NCBI RefSeq assembly: GCF_019048065.1
Contig: NZ_CP077291.1
Span: 1,798,001 to 1,862,000 of the forward strand
Length of the DNA: 64,000 bases
Origin: Citrobacter farmeri
Lineage (GTDB): Bacteria > Pseudomonadota > Gammaproteobacteria > Enterobacterales > Enterobacteriaceae
Direction: 5' to 3'
The notes under the pieces: model-generated
Database searches by the model: none
What the model saw: the letters and a program-made list of their open reading frames with translations, nothing else
Told to the model about the DNA's origin: nothing
Position numbers and translations under genes: made by a program
In this document: piece after piece, positions 20,450 to 34,163 of the stretch
Layout: each line of letters begins with the position of its first letter
How positions within the stretch are numbered: the stretch's first letter is position 1

Positions 20450-20914
20450 TTACCGCAGAATGAAAGCTGTATACAGCACGTCGGTGACGTCCTGTTTGGG
20501 TTGTCCGGCAACGAGCGGAGGGGAAAGCGTCTCTTTGATTGCCGCGATCAATTTTTGCTTACCTTCTTCGGTAGACAGTGCGTTGGCGTCCTGACGAGAG
20601 AACAACAGCAGCAAACGGCTACGGACTTCTGGCAGATATTCGTTCAGGCGCGTACGCGTGGCTTCATCTTTCAGACGCAGCGTCACGCCGATATACAGTA
20701 CGCGATCCGCATCGCCCAGATTGACGGTAAACGTATCCAGGGCGAAGAACACCGGTGCAGGCGGTGGCGGTGGTTCACTCGCCGCCGGAGTGGGATGCTG
20801 CTGCATACGCCAGTAGCTATAGCCTGCGGTTGCGCAGGCGGCAAGGGTAATGATTACCAGCAGCGGGATCCAAATTGAGCGTTTGCTCTTTTTGCTAATC
20901 GCGGAATCAGTCAT
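20450..20914 (-). CDS. fliL: FliL, stator-associated membrane protein
   Basis: 154 residues, starting [14 protein letters not shown] single TM helix ([22 protein letters not shown]), a short proline-rich periplasmic linker (EPPPPPAPV) and a stomatin-like periplasmic domain ending [10 protein letters not shown]. FliL rings support MotAB stators under load. It is the first gene of fliLMNOPQR. The proline linker differs from that of E. coli. Confidence 0.95.
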   Translation of the reverse strand: MTDSAISKKSKRSIWIPLLVIITLAACATAGYSYWRMQQHPTPAASEPPPPPAPVFFALDTFTVNLGDADRVLYIGVTLRLKDEATRTRLNEYLPEVRSRLLLLFSRQDANALSTEEGKQKLIAAIKETLSPPLVAGQPKQDVTDVLYTAFILR

Positions 20915-20978
20915 CTGATACGGGCTTCCTGTTTCGGTACAGCTTATCGGCTGATTATCCCGTGTCCTGACCACGGCA

Positions 20979-21020
20979 AAGCGTGGAAAAGACGCGGATA
21001 ATCATGCTACCTCTGGCGTT
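20979..21020 (-). promoter_or_regulatory. Candidate FlhD4C2 operator upstream of fliL
   Basis: Two imperfect half-sites facing each other on the minus strand (AACGCCAGAGGTAGCA, 13 of 16 to the AAYGSN3AAATARCG type, and CGTCTTTTCCACGCTT), separated by 10 bases, the usual spacing. A sigma-28-like -10 (GCCGATAA) lies between this and fliL at about 20945-20952. Confidence 0.45.
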
Positions 21021-22230
21021 AGGCGAAGATATCGACGGCGCCGTTACCGCGAGCAGCGGACTGGAGCGAAGCGGGAACCGCCAGCTCACTCTCGTCATCG
21101 GCCATGTGCAGATCCTGTCCCTGCGTGCGAGCCGTCTGCTGCTGTTGAGAAGACGACTGCTGCTGGCCGGCGAAACTCTCGCTGCTGATGCTGCTTTGTC
21201 CCAACTGAATGCCGCTTTCTGCCAGCTGCGTGCGCAGCGTCGGCAGAGCGGCTTCCAGCGCCGCACGAACATGGCTATGGGCTGAAACCATCTGCAGTTG
21301 CGCCTGGTTATCATCAAGCTTAAGTGAGATCTGTACCTGACCGAGATCCTCCGGGTGCAGACGCAGTTCCGCACTTTGCTGACCCTGGCGGGTAAACAGC
21401 GTGATGTGCTGACTCAGGGATTGCTGCCATTCATGGCTACCCAGCGGTGCGCTCAGAACCGGTGCCGCGCTGGTGGTCGGCGGCTGCGATGCGGAGTGTG
21501 TGGCGGTGGTCATGGCAATACCCTGTGTCACCGCGGAAGGCGTACTGTCGATCTCCGCGTTTGCGGCGGCGGCAGCCACCACAGGCGGGGTGACCGCCTG
21601 TCCTTTCGCGCTTTCCGCGGCGATAATCGGCGATGTGCTATCCACTTTGTCCTTTTTCACGTCGTCACGGGTCAATGGACCGCCCGCGCTCTGTGCGAGC
21701 GAGCGGGTCGCGGCGCTAAGCGAGGTGCTTAGTGCACTCACTTTTTCACCGGCGGCCACCGGCGGTGTCGTCATTCCCGGTTGACCCGGCAACATGGCGA
21801 AAAGGGCGCTAAGGTTGGCGAGATCGTCATCGCTCAGGGCAGACGTATTTTCATCCTTTTGTGCAGTCTGGCGCAGGGCTGCCAGCGCGCTGTTTTTTTG
21901 TGTGGGTGTCAGCGCGGACAGCAGGGCCTGCGCATCGCTCAACCCTTTTTGTATCTCGTCAGACTGTCCTTCTTTGGCGGCTAGCAGGTCGGCCAGCTTA
22001 ATGGCCTGCGATGAGTCGCCGTCCTGCGCCAACAGGCCCTTTTGCAGCTTGCCGCTGGCGGCCTGCAAATCGGCTAACGTCAGCGGCGCGTCTTTACCCT
22101 GTGCGTCGCCTGCGCCTAACGCGCCTGCCAGCAGCGCCAGAAAATCCTGGGCGGAGTCCGCCGTTTTCCCGGACGACAAGCCGGTGATAAGGTCTGAGTC
22201 AGTTGTGACCAGTTGGGGCAAAGTGATCAT
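21019..22230 (-). CDS. fliK: FliK, hook-length control protein
   Basis: 403 residues, close to Salmonella FliK and longer than E. coli K-12 FliK. The long, low-complexity Ala/Ser/Thr-rich N-terminal part acts as molecular ruler. The C-terminal substrate-specificity domain is conserved from about residue 265 ([41 protein letters not shown] region). A poly-Gln stretch ([10 protein letters not shown]) follows it. FliK is exported during hook assembly and then flips FlhB specificity. Its start overlaps the fliJ stop by 4 bases. Confidence 0.95.
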   Translation of the reverse strand: MITLPQLVTTDSDLITGLSSGKTADSAQDFLALLAGALGAGDAQGKDAPLTLADLQAASGKLQKGLLAQDGDSSQAIKLADLLAAKEGQSDEIQKGLSDAQALLSALTPTQKNSALAALRQTAQKDENTSALSDDDLANLSALFAMLPGQPGMTTPPVAAGEKVSALSTSLSAATRSLAQSAGGPLTRDDVKKDKVDSTSPIIAAESAKGQAVTPPVVAAAAANAEIDSTPSAVTQGIAMTTATHSASQPPTTSAAPVLSAPLGSHEWQQSLSQHITLFTRQGQQSAELRLHPEDLGQVQISLKLDDNQAQLQMVSAHSHVRAALEAALPTLRTQLAESGIQLGQSSISSESFAGQQQSSSQQQQTARTQGQDLHMADDESELAVPASLQSAARGNGAVDIFA

Positions 22231-22670
22231 TCTGGTTTCCTCATTGCTGCACGCTGCGCAAATTCATCCATTTTTTTCTGATCCAGGCGGTTTTCAGCCA
22301 GTAAGGCTGCCGCGTTCTGTCTGTCTTGTAAGGTCTGCCAGGCCTGAAGTCGCTGTTTTTTTTCACGCCAGCTGTTCAGCGCCACATCCACTTTTTGCGT
22401 CCACTGCGTTAACTGCTGGCGATGCTGTTCCACCGCTTTTTCCAGGGTTTGAATGAACTGCTGGTAGTTAATCCAGCGATTACTGGCAATCCCCTGGCTC
22501 ATATCGTTGTTGAGGTTGCTGCGGTATTCGTTCTGGTAGTCGAGCAGCATCGTGAGCTGCTCTTCCGCTTGCTGAAAACCGCGGCGCATTTCACCTAACA
22601 GCAGCGCAGCATCGTCCACCTCTTTTTCGGCGAGATCTTTGAGCGTTGCCAGTGCACCATGTTCAGCCAT
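22227..22670 (-). CDS. fliJ: FliJ, flagellar export ATPase stalk
   Basis: 147 residues, almost entirely helical with heptad pattern, forming the coiled-coil stalk inserted in the FliI hexamer and contacting FlhA. The sequence runs from [24 protein letters not shown] to an MRKPE tail. It lies 21 bases downstream of fliI in the fliFGHIJK operon. Confidence 0.95.
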   Translation of the reverse strand: MAEHGALATLKDLAEKEVDDAALLLGEMRRGFQQAEEQLTMLLDYQNEYRSNLNNDMSQGIASNRWINYQQFIQTLEKAVEQHRQQLTQWTQKVDVALNSWREKKQRLQAWQTLQDRQNAAALLAENRLDQKKMDEFAQRAAMRKPE

Positions 22671-22691
22671 GACCCTTATCCTCCTGCTTTA

Positions 22692-24061
22692 TCACACCGC
22701 CGGGAAAATCAGATCGAGCGCCGCCAGGGAATCCTCCCAGTCAGCGCGTTCGAAAATACCTTGCTGTAAAAACGCCTCCAGCTGTGGCCATAACGTGATG
22801 GCTTTATCGAGCATTGGATCGCTGCCTTTGGCATAAGCGCCGACGCTAACGAGATCGCGGTTGCGCTGGAAGCTGGACAGTAACTGCTTGAAGTGACGCA
22901 CTTTGGCGTAGTGTTGTTCCGTAATCAGCGCCGTCATGGCACGGCTGATCGATGCTTCAATGTCGATAGCGGGGTAGTGCCCGGCTTCCGCCAGACGACG
23001 CGACAGCACAATGTGACCGTCAAGAATGGCTCGCGCCGAATCGGCAATCGGGTCCTGCTGATCGTCGCCTTCGGTCAGCACCGTATAAAAGGCGGTGATA
23101 GACCCGCCGCCGTGGATCCCGTTCCCCGCGCGTTCAACCAGCGCCGGAAGTTTGGCGAACACCGAAGGCGGATAGCCTTTGGTGGCTGGCGGTTCACCGA
23201 TCGCCAGTGCGATTTCACGCTGGGCCATGGCATAACGGGTCAGAGAGTCCATGATCAGCAGCACGTGCTGACCGCGATCGCGAAAATCTTCGGCAATACG
23301 GGTGGCATAAGCGGCACCCTGCATGCGCAGTAATGGCGAAACGTCCGCCGGAGCAGCAATCACCACCGAGCGTGCACGACCGTCGGCGCCGAGAATGTTC
23401 TCGATAAAATCTTTCACTTCGCGGCCACGTTCGCCAATCAGTCCAACGACGATGACGTCAGCGCGGGTATAGCGCGCCATCATGCCGAGCAGGACGCTTT
23501 TCCCGACGCCGGAACCGGCGAACAGCCCCATACGCTGGCCGCGACCAACGGTTAACAGGGCGTTGATCGGGCGCACGCCGGTATCCAGCACATGCTCAAT
23601 CGGCGTACGTTGTAACGGGTTAAACGGCTGGGTAATCAGCGCCCCTGTTTCCGTGGTATCAGGGGAGGGCAGACCGTCGAGCGGTTTGCCGCTGCCGTCG
23701 AGCACGCGACCTAACAGCGCCGGTCCCAGCGGCAGTTGCTTGCTGCTTTGCAGCCCTTCACTGGCGATATTTTTGGCGTAGACGCGTGCGCCGGGCAGAA
23801 TGCCTTCAACCTCTTCGAGCGGCATGAGGAACAGCCGCTGGCCGTTAAAGCCCACCACTTCACTTTCCACTTCGCGGGTTTCAGTGCCCTCCTGACGCTC
23901 AATCACGCAGGTCGCGCCAAGCGGTAACTGCAATCCCGTTGCTTCCAGAACCAGACCAGTGGCGCGTGTCAGTCGCCCATAGCGGCGAACAGCCGGAAGT
24001 TGCGCTATTTTGGCTTCGAAGTTATCCAGCGTCGTCAACCAGCGGGTCAGGCGTGAAGTCA

Positions 24062-24062
<1 letters not shown>
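22692..24062 (-). CDS. fliI: FliI, flagellar export ATPase
   Basis: 456 residues beginning [19 protein letters not shown]1-beta-like ATPase with Walker A AGSGVGKS at residues 182-189, catalytic Glu in [11 protein letters not shown], and Walker B in [14 protein letters not shown]. It forms a hexamer at the export gate and with FliH delivers substrates. The start at 24062 overlaps the fliH stop by one base; an upstream ATG ten codons earlier lacks support. Confidence 0.97.
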
Positions 24063-27453
<3,391 letters not shown>

Positions 27454-27569
27454 CTCGCACCTCGTGACTGTTCGTGGACGGCTTTATTTGCAAAGTGGAA
27501 CAAGACTCACTCCCGGGTCAGCAAAATCGAAAAATTGACGGTCTCATTATTTGCGGTTTCGTTTTTTTC

Positions 27570-27612
27570 TATGCGGTAAAAACCGGGGTTTTATAGCGTT
27601 ATTTAGCGCCTT
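27570..27612. promoter_or_regulatory. FlhD4C2 operator between fliF and fliE
   Basis: Inverted half-sites TATGCGGTAAAAACCG (27570-27585, 13 of 16) and CGTTATTTAGCGCCTT (27597-27612, 15 of 16) match the FlhD4C2 consensus AAYGSN3AAATARCG and its complement with an 11-base gap. It sits centrally between the divergent fliE and fliF starts, fitting shared class 2 activation. Confidence 0.65.
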
Positions 27613-27669
27613 TATCTTATTGACAAACTGGTAATCTCTGCTGCGTAGAAAACCATCCAGAGGATTATC

Positions 27670-27984
27670 ATGTCAGCGATACAGGGGATTGAAGGGGTCA
27701 TCAGCCAGCTCCAGGCCACGGCGATGAGTGCCCGTGCGCAGGAGACAATGCCGCAGCCGACCGTGAGTTTTGCCGGTCAACTGCACGCGGCGCTGGACCG
27801 CATCAGCGATACGCAAACTGCCGCCCGCACCCAGGCGGAAAAATTCACGTTGGGTGAGCCGGGAATTGCGCTCAACGATGTGATGACCGATATGCAAAAA
27901 GCCTCTGTCTCTATGCAGATGGGGATCCAGGTGCGTAACAAACTGGTGTCGGCTTATCAGGAAGTGATGTCAATGCAGGTGTAG
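27670..27984 (+). CDS. fliE: FliE, MS-ring/rod junction protein
   Basis: 104 residues, the family size. FliE is the first protein exported and joins the MS-ring and export gate to the proximal rod. The sequence [22 protein letters not shown] and the C-terminal [23 protein letters not shown] are typical. CAGAGG precedes the ATG. It stands alone, divergent from fliF, with a REP element following its stop. Confidence 0.96.
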   Translation: MSAIQGIEGVISQLQATAMSARAQETMPQPTVSFAGQLHAALDRISDTQTAARTQAEKFTLGEPGIALNDVMTDMQKASVSMQMGIQVRNKLVSAYQEVMSMQV

Positions 27985-27990
27985 GTTTTC

Positions 27991-28072
27991 TTGCCGGATG
28001 GCGCATACGCTTATCCGGCCTACGATTCATACTTCTTGTAGACCGGATAAGGTTTAGTTGCCTTCCGGCAAC
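27991..28072. repeat. Pair of REP-type palindromes (BIME)
   Basis: GCCGGATGGCGCATACGCTTATCCGGCC (27993-28020 core) is a classic enterobacterial REP. A second GACCGGATAAGG...CCTTCCGGCAA copy in the opposite orientation follows within 20 bases. It fills the space between convergent fliE and yedF. Confidence 0.8.
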
Positions 28073-28075
28073 CTG

Positions 28076-28309
28076 TTATTTCTGAATCAGATAGCGGATC
28101 GTCGGTCCATCCTGCTGAATATCCAGCACGGTGTAGCCGTGGTTGCGGGCATCCAGCGGAATGTTGTTGATGGACTGCGGACAGTCGCTGACCACTTCCA
28201 GTATTTCCCCTTTCTGCAGTTGCGGCATCGCTTCCAGCGTTGCCACGGCAGGGTAAGGGCAGGGTTCACCGACCATATCAAGGCGATAATCAGGAATAAT
28301 TTTTTTCAT
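28076..28309 (-). CDS. yedF: YedF, TusA-family sulfur carrier-like protein
   Basis: 77 residues of the TusA/SirA fold with the CPxP motif as EPCPYPAVATLEAM (Cys17), the position used for persulfide or selenium transfer in relatives. It overlaps yedE by 4 bases, so the two are a translationally coupled pair: permease plus carrier protein. By analogy with TsuA-TsuB it may receive imported sulfur or selenium (inference). Confidence 0.92.
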   Translation of the reverse strand: MKKIIPDYRLDMVGEPCPYPAVATLEAMPQLQKGEILEVVSDCPQSINNIPLDARNHGYTVLDIQQDGPTIRYLIQK

Positions 28310-29511
28310 GCGGATTCCTTAGCTGGGGTTAGCCCGGCACGACGGAAGAAACGTTTTTCCCAGCCGATGATGAACATCAACGCGGCAAACAGCAGCAGAT
28401 AGGTCACCAGCAGGCCGCCGAGCGGACCGAAGGTGTTGAGCAGGTTGATTTTGTCCCAGTTGGTGGCGAGCGCAGGGGCGAAATCATCCCAGTAATAGGC
28501 CAGAATCGTTGAGCCGATGACGTTACCGAGTCCCACCCACCAGTAGTGTACCTGTCCTTCCACTGCGCGATACATCCAGCCGGTTTCACACCCGCCAGCC
28601 AGCACGATACCAAAACCAAACAGCAGTCCGCCGATCACCGCATTCGGGCCCGCCCACATGATTTTGGCTTCCACACCAAGCTGTACGTAGCTGAAAATCC
28701 CGATCGCACTGACGCCCATCCCAAAGATAATTGCCTTTGCCATATGGGTGCGTCCGGTGATCCACAGATCGCGAAAGGCGGAAGTGAAGCAAATCTGCGC
28801 GCGTTCGATTAACAGACCAAAACCAACGCCGAACAGCATCGCCAGGCCCAGTTTCGGCTGGTTCATGGCGGTCAGCAGCGCCCAGCCGATCATGCCAATA
28901 AACACCAGCATGCCGAGACGGAAACGACGACGCGCCTGTTCCGGCTTTTGCGTCAGCGGTGACGCGGCGGAGACTTTCTGCATTTTGACCGGAATGCGGA
29001 ATATCGGCAGCAGGGTGAATCGCGCGCCGAACCAGGAACCGATAGCCGTTGCCACGGCAAAGAACCAGGCGTGCAGGGAGAACTGAGGGATACCGGTAAA
29101 GAACGCCGCCAGGTTGCAGCCCATCGCCAGACGCGCGCCGAACCCGGCAATGATCCCACCCAACACCGCCTGCATGATGCGGATGCGACTGCGCGGGATT
29201 CGTAGTTTGACGTTGTTGGCCCACAATGCTGCCGCGAAACAACCGCCGAACATTCCGAGGATCATCATCCCGTCGATGCGGGTGAGCGGAGTGCCTTCCA
29301 GATGGATTAGCTTGTAGTAGCCCCATTCTTCCGCATGGACGCCAAACAGTTGCAGGATTTGTCCGCCCCAGCGGGTAAATTCACCCGTGACGGCCCAGAA
29401 GGTGCCGGTGATGCCGAAATAGTAAGTAGAGAGAATACCTGCTGCGATGACCGCAGGGACAGGTGCCCAGAATTTAATTAACCAGGCTTGTTTGAATTGT
29501 TGCCATGACAT
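28306..29511 (-). CDS. yedE: YedE, sulfur/selenium-type membrane transporter
   Basis: 401 residues with about ten TM helices, YeeE/YedE (DUF395) family. Conserved cysteines lie in the repeated motifs MGCNLAAFFTG and GGCETGWMYRA, which in the related TsuA relay thiosulfate. The E. coli protein has been suggested to take part in selenium metabolism. It is the first gene of yedEF. Confidence 0.92.
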   Translation of the reverse strand: MSWQQFKQAWLIKFWAPVPAVIAAGILSTYYFGITGTFWAVTGEFTRWGGQILQLFGVHAEEWGYYKLIHLEGTPLTRIDGMMILGMFGGCFAAALWANNVKLRIPRSRIRIMQAVLGGIIAGFGARLAMGCNLAAFFTGIPQFSLHAWFFAVATAIGSWFGARFTLLPIFRIPVKMQKVSAASPLTQKPEQARRRFRLGMLVFIGMIGWALLTAMNQPKLGLAMLFGVGFGLLIERAQICFTSAFRDLWITGRTHMAKAIIFGMGVSAIGIFSYVQLGVEAKIMWAGPNAVIGGLLFGFGIVLAGGCETGWMYRAVEGQVHYWWVGLGNVIGSTILAYYWDDFAPALATNWDKINLLNTFGPLGGLLVTYLLLFAALMFIIGWEKRFFRRAGLTPAKESA

Positions 29512-29696
29512 GTGTTTTGCCTCTGAACTCAGAAGGTGTGATACAAGAATGCGGATAGTACACCACTGCAGTAATTTTGCCTGGTACTATTAAGCGGTAA
29601 TCCCAAATGGATCAAAGTTCTGCTGACACCGCGAAAGGCTGGCGACCGCAGGGCTTTAATGCCACAATCCTCTTTTCTTCGCATGCAGGATGAATG

Positions 29697-30110
29697 ATGA
29701 AAAAATGTGCAATCATTGGGGCGTTACTGATGTTAGCGGGATGCGCCGAGGTAGAAAATTATCATGATGTCGTCAAAACGCCAGCGCCCGCCGGACTGGA
29801 AGGGTACTGGCAGACTAACGGACCGCAACGCAAACTGGTAAGCCCGGAAGCCATTGCCAGCCTGGTGGTGACCAAAGAGGGGGATACTCTTGACTGTCGC
29901 CAGTGGCAGAGGGTGATTGCGCTGCCAGGTAAGCTGACTATGCTGTCCGGAGATTTAACCAACGTGACGGTTAAACGTGAACTTTACGAGATCGAGCGGG
30001 AAGGAAATACCCTGGAGTATGACGGGATGACCTTGCAACGCGTGGATCGTCCAACGGTGGAATGCGCTGCCGCGCTGGAGAAATCGCCGCTGCCCACGCC
30101 ACTGCCGTAA
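29697..30110 (+). CDS. yedD: YedD lipoprotein
   Basis: 137 residues. A short signal with lipobox LAGC (Cys about residue 15) marks an outer-membrane lipoprotein of unknown function. The body matches E. coli YedD (for example GPQRKLVSPEAIASLVVTKEGDTLDCRQWQRV). Of two adjacent ATGs I use the second because AGGA is then 6 bases upstream. Convergent with amyA. Confidence 0.92.
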   Translation: MKKCAIIGALLMLAGCAEVENYHDVVKTPAPAGLEGYWQTNGPQRKLVSPEAIASLVVTKEGDTLDCRQWQRVIALPGKLTMLSGDLTNVTVKRELYEIEREGNTLEYDGMTLQRVDRPTVECAAALEKSPLPTPLP

Positions 30111-30118
30111 TGTTTTAT

Positions 30119-30146
30119 CCCCGACAGCCATTCCTGTCGGGGCGTT
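30119..30146. terminator. Terminator between yedD and amyA
   Basis: A perfect 9-bp stem CCCCGACAG/CTGTCGGGG with a 6-nt loop between the convergent genes; short T-rich stretches on either side suggest use in both directions. Confidence 0.7.
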
Positions 30147-30149
30147 TCC

Positions 30150-31637
30150 CTAGATCACCTCTTCAATCACCCATACGCTTACGCTGCCAGCGTTGCAGTA
30201 AAACGTGGCATCACCGTTCTCATCCGTGACCACGCTTTCGCTCCGGTTTCCGAGAAAATCTCGCCACGTTTTATTACCGTAGTTTGCGCCCAGCGCGAGT
30301 GTTTTCTCGCCGTCGTCGCCATTGGATAACACCACTACGCAACCGGGATCGTCATCCGTACCGCTGCGGCTGAACGCAATGCAGTTGGGATGATCAAACC
30401 AGAGCGTCTGAATGCCGTGGGCGAAACGCTGGCGGGCAAGAATGAGTTCATCGAGTTGCTCGATGATCGGCATGTCAATGGTATAGGTTTCCCCGTCGCC
30501 TCCGGTATCTTCATAATGTGCGCCATAGAGATCGGGATAGAAAACTGACGGCACGCCGTTTTCCCGTAGCAGGATGAGCGCATAGGCCAGGGGTTTAAAC
30601 CAGGCTTCAACCGGCGCTTCCAGCGCCTGCAACGGCTGGGTGTCATGATTGGCGACCAGCGTCACCGCGTGAAACGGATCGGCTTCCACCAGCGTTCCGC
30701 TGAAGATCTGGCTCATGTCGTAATCACGGCCCTGGCGCGACGCTTCATGAAAATTGAGCTGTAATGGGGCATCGAACAGCATCGTTTTGCCTTCCACCTG
30801 GTCGATATAGGTTTGTAGCTTATCTACTTCATGCGACCAGTATTCGGCGACGATAAACAACGGTTTCGGTGCCACCTCCTGGACATGTTCAATCCACTCT
30901 TTATAGAACCAGGCTGGAATGTGCTTGACCGCATCGAGGCGAAAGCCGTCACACTGGGTTTGTTCCATCACCCAGCGCGCCCAGTATTTAATCTCCTCGG
31001 TGACGGCGTGATTACGAAAGTCGATATTTTCGCCCATCAGGTAATCGAAATTACCCAGTTCGTCATCGACCTGATCGTTCCAGCCCTCGCCAGTGTAGTC
31101 ATTGACGATCTTAAAGATGCCGTCTTCGTCAGGATTTTCGATGTGGTCGATACCGCTGAAACATTTGAAATCCCAGATGAACTGAGAGTACTGGCCGCCT
31201 CGCGCTGGAAAGGTGTAACGCGTCCAGCCTTCACAGTCGATGATCTCATCCGCAATCTGCGTGCGATCCTCTTCGTTGACGCGCTGTACGCGGATGGGTT
31301 CTTTCTCGTCTGCTCCCATTTTGTGATTCACCACCACATCGAGCAGCACCGCGATGTCGTTTTTTTTCAGCGCATCGACAGCCGCCAGCAGCTGCGCCTT
31401 ATCACCATATTTGGTGGCAATGGTGCCTTTTTGATCGAACTCGCCGAGATCGAACAGATCGTAAGAGTCATAGCCGACGGAATAGCCGCCTGATGCGCCT
31501 TTATAGGCGGGCGGCAGCCAGACCATATTGATACCGATATCGTTGAGGCTGTCGGCGCGCTCTGTCACTTCCTGCCAGAGTTTGCCGCCGTCGGGGTAAT
31601 ACCAGTGGAAGAACTGCAGTAACGTGGGATTTTTCAT
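30150..31637 (-). CDS. amyA: AmyA, cytoplasmic alpha-amylase
   Basis: 495 residues, the size of E. coli AmyA. GH13 motifs in order: DVVVNHK near 100-106, GFRLDAVKH with nucleophile Asp235, FIVAEYW with acid/base Glu265, and VANHDTQ with Asp332. There is no signal peptide, so it acts on internal alpha-1,4-glucans. It is transcribed in the same direction as fliDST but 70 bases downstream of fliT. Confidence 0.97.
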   Translation of the reverse strand: MKNPTLLQFFHWYYPDGGKLWQEVTERADSLNDIGINMVWLPPAYKGASGGYSVGYDSYDLFDLGEFDQKGTIATKYGDKAQLLAAVDALKKNDIAVLLDVVVNHKMGADEKEPIRVQRVNEEDRTQIADEIIDCEGWTRYTFPARGGQYSQFIWDFKCFSGIDHIENPDEDGIFKIVNDYTGEGWNDQVDDELGNFDYLMGENIDFRNHAVTEEIKYWARWVMEQTQCDGFRLDAVKHIPAWFYKEWIEHVQEVAPKPLFIVAEYWSHEVDKLQTYIDQVEGKTMLFDAPLQLNFHEASRQGRDYDMSQIFSGTLVEADPFHAVTLVANHDTQPLQALEAPVEAWFKPLAYALILLRENGVPSVFYPDLYGAHYEDTGGDGETYTIDMPIIEQLDELILARQRFAHGIQTLWFDHPNCIAFSRSGTDDDPGCVVVLSNGDDGEKTLALGANYGNKTWRDFLGNRSESVVTDENGDATFYCNAGSVSVWVIEEVI

Positions 31638-31705
31638 CTTCCGTGCTCCAGAAGTCTTTTAGACGACCTCTGGAGTATGGAAGATTTTTGCCAACGTAGC
31701 GGGAA

Positions 31706-32077
31706 TTATTGTGGGGCAGTGGGGGCGTCGGGCACCAGCAGCATGCCAGAAAGCCGACCATAAGCATTATTGAGCGACTGCTGACGCGTTGACTGACCGA
31801 TCAGACCGCTGAGTTCATCGAGCCGTTGGCGCAGCAAAACTTTCAGGTGTTCTTCGTTATCCAGCGTCTGTTTGATATGGCTGGCCACGATATCCTGAAT
31901 ACTGCGTGTCATGCCCGGTGGAGTTTGCGTTTCAACGACCGCTTCAATACTTTGCAGATAGGAGACTTCCTGCTCCAGTAAAAGGTCCCATTCACCCCGC
32001 TGCGCAAATTCGAGCAGCGACTGACTGAGCAGCGCAATGCGCTGCCAACGGTTGATAAACTCCACGGCTGAGGTCAT
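31706..32077 (-). CDS. fliT: FliT, FliD chaperone and FlhDC antagonist
   Basis: 123 residues, helical. FliT escorts the cap protein FliD and, when free, binds FlhD4C2 to lower class 2 transcription. It is recognised by position (fliDST) and residues such as [27 protein letters not shown] and [17 protein letters not shown]. The start overlaps the fliS stop by one base. Confidence 0.93.
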   Translation of the reverse strand: MTSAVEFINRWQRIALLSQSLLEFAQRGEWDLLLEQEVSYLQSIEAVVETQTPPGMTRSIQDIVASHIKQTLDNEEHLKVLLRQRLDELSGLIGQSTRQQSLNNAYGRLSGMLLVPDAPTAPQ

Positions 32078-32484
32078 TAACGAGACTCCTGGGAAGATGC
32101 TTTCGGTGAGATCTGTTTCCAGGCTTCCGCAATGTTGCCGAGTAACCCTTCCACTTCTTCAATGGCTTGACTGTCATTGCGCAAATTAGCGAGTAATAAA
32201 CGACGGATCATATAGTCATACAGCGAGGAGAGATGGTCGGCAATTTCGCCGCCATTCTCCTGGTCCAGTCCCGCTTTCAGACCGTTATCAATGATGTTGA
32301 TAGCCTTACTGAGCGCTTCTCCTTTGGCTGCAATATCACCTTGCGCTAGAAACAGGCGAGCGCGCACCAGGGCACTGTTTGCGCCATCAAACAACATTTC
32401 GATCAACTGGTGCGGACTCGCACTCATCACGCCGCTTTCCACGCTGACTTGCGCATAAGCTTTGGTACCGCTCGCGGTATACAT
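32077..32484 (-). CDS. fliS: FliS, flagellin chaperone
   Basis: 135 residues. FliS binds the disordered C-terminus of FliC and prevents polymerisation in the cytosol. Typical sequence includes [26 protein letters not shown] and [13 protein letters not shown]. It lies 15 bases after fliD. Confidence 0.97.
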   Translation of the reverse strand: MYTASGTKAYAQVSVESGVMSASPHQLIEMLFDGANSALVRARLFLAQGDIAAKGEALSKAINIIDNGLKAGLDQENGGEIADHLSSLYDYMIRRLLLANLRNDSQAIEEVEGLLGNIAEAWKQISPKASSQESR

Positions 32485-32499
32485 GTTTACCTCTGGTTA

Positions 32500-33909
32500 T
32501 CAGGAACTGGTCATCGCAGTAAATTGCTGGTTTAAATAGCTACTGGTGTTATTCAACTTGCTCATCATGGTATCCAGTTGGGTGAACTGGGCCTTATAAC
32601 GTGCGATGGTGTCGTCGATACTGGCACTGACGGAAAGATACTGCTTAGTCAGTTTTTTCAGGGTGGCATTGATGCTGTCCTGGGCGCTGTCGATAATACC
32701 GTCATCAGCCAGGTAGCCTTTCACCAGCGAAGCCACTTTGGTGGTAATCCCGGTTTCTTTTCCATCACCGACTAACAACTGCTGAACATCCACAGAATTA
32801 TCGGTCAGCGCTTTTTTCAGTTTTTCATCATCAATTTTCAGCTTGCCGGTGGTGCCATCCTGGGTAATACCCATCTGTGATAACGTCTGGAATTTGCCAT
32901 CGTTAGCACTGGAGGAGAATTGACCCCGGATCCCGGTCTGGATGGTACGGACGGTGCTGTCGCCGAGTAGCGCGCCGTTGCTGGCGTTTTGCTCTTCAGC
33001 GCCCGGATCGACAGAAGTATATTTCGTCAGAGTACCAATGGTATCGACTAAGGCGTTATAGGCATCCACCCAGGCCTTGATGGCTGTTGTGGATTTTTCA
33101 TTGCTGTTTGACACGGTGACGGTGACATCTTTGACTTCTTTCGTCAGGTTCAGCGTCAGGCCCTGTGGCGCATCGGTCACGGTATTGCTGCTGCGAACAA
33201 TATTGATCCCGTTAACGGTAAGCTCCGCGTCTTTTGCTTCAACAATTTGTTCAACATTACTATTCGAGCTGTTGGGATTATTGAAACTGATGAATTGATT
33301 GAGTTTCTCATCTCCTGAGACGGAAACACTCATTTGATTGGTCAGACCCGTGTTAGAGGAGGTCAGAACCAGTTGGAAATCGTTATCTTTAACTTTAACA
33401 ATGCTGGCCGTCACCCCGCCGTTGGCGTTGTTAATCGCATCGCGCATCCCTTCCAGAGAAGTTTGGTCTTTGGTCAGTTTTATTTCTAAAGGCTTCTCTT
33501 TGCCATCCTGCTTAATGATCAGCGTCCGTGAAGCATTGTCATTACCTTGCGCGGCTTTGCTGTCCGTTACCGTTGAGGTGGTACGAATAGATTGCGCCTG
33601 CGCTAATTGTGTCACGTTAATTTTGTAGATCCCGGCAGCCGCGCCTGCAGTTGTACTCACCGTGAGATCCGTTGAGTTGCTTACCGCCGTGGTGCTTTTA
33701 AAAAGAGTCGCATCATTTAATGCCGTGTTGGCGGTCTGGAATTTTTCCAGCGAGCTTTTTAACGTTCCAAATGCCGTCAGTCTTGCCGTAAAGCTACTCT
33801 GCTGCTGGGTGATAGGTTTCAGACGTCCCTTCTCCGCAGTGCTCAGGTTCGTCAGTAACGTATCCAGCGGCAGGTTTGAACCCACGCCTAATGAAGTAAA
33901 AGAAGCCAT
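32500..33909 (-). CDS. fliD: FliD, filament cap protein
   Basis: 469 residues. FliD (HAP2) caps the filament and inserts flagellin. N-terminal D0/D1 (MASFTSLGVGSNLPLDTLLTNLS) and C-terminal coiled-coil segments (LYLSVSASIDDTIARYKAQFTQLDTMMSKL region) are conserved, with a variable middle as usual. First gene of fliDST, divergent from fliC, with a consensus sigma-28 promoter upstream. Confidence 0.97.
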   Translation of the reverse strand: MASFTSLGVGSNLPLDTLLTNLSTAEKGRLKPITQQQSSFTARLTAFGTLKSSLEKFQTANTALNDATLFKSTTAVSNSTDLTVSTTAGAAAGIYKINVTQLAQAQSIRTTSTVTDSKAAQGNDNASRTLIIKQDGKEKPLEIKLTKDQTSLEGMRDAINNANGGVTASIVKVKDNDFQLVLTSSNTGLTNQMSVSVSGDEKLNQFISFNNPNSSNSNVEQIVEAKDAELTVNGINIVRSSNTVTDAPQGLTLNLTKEVKDVTVTVSNSNEKSTTAIKAWVDAYNALVDTIGTLTKYTSVDPGAEEQNASNGALLGDSTVRTIQTGIRGQFSSSANDGKFQTLSQMGITQDGTTGKLKIDDEKLKKALTDNSVDVQQLLVGDGKETGITTKVASLVKGYLADDGIIDSAQDSINATLKKLTKQYLSVSASIDDTIARYKAQFTQLDTMMSKLNNTSSYLNQQFTAMTSS

Positions 33910-33947
33910 GCGTAATCCCTTTTAATTGCAAACAGTGGTTAGCCACC

Positions 33948-33974
33948 TTATCGGCAATCTGGCGGCAAAGTTTA
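33948..33974 (-). promoter_or_regulatory. Sigma-28 promoter of fliDST
   Basis: On the minus strand TAAACTTT (33974-33967), an 11-base spacer, and GCCGATAA (33955-33948), against the consensus TAAAGTTT-N11-GCCGATAA; only one base differs. Confidence 0.9.
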
Positions 33975-34067
33975 ATAATAAATTTGGAGAAATAATGGCC
34001 GGAATAGTGCGCAAGAAAACCGGTTATTCAAAGGCTAAGAAAAAGAGGGGGGAAACTAAAAATTTTC

Positions 34068-34094
34068 TAAAGTTCGAAATTCAGGTGCCGATAC
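34068..34094 (+). promoter_or_regulatory. Sigma-28 promoter of fliC
   Basis: TAAAGTTC (34068-34075), an 11-base spacer, and GCCGATAC (34087-34094); two differences from consensus. The -10 ends 69 bases before the fliC ATG. Confidence 0.92.
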
Positions 34095-34163
34095 AAGGGT
34101 TACGGTGAGAAACCGTGGGCAACAGCCCAATAACATCAAGTTGTAATTGATAAGGAAAAGATC

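Noticed and set aside
19831..20463. 210-codon ORF on the plus strand
   Set aside because: Antisense shadow of fliM caused by its codon bias.
28586..29326. 246-codon ORF on the minus strand, same strand as yedE
   Set aside because: It is an alternative frame of yedE, rich in His and Arg and without membrane helices; yedE itself is intact.
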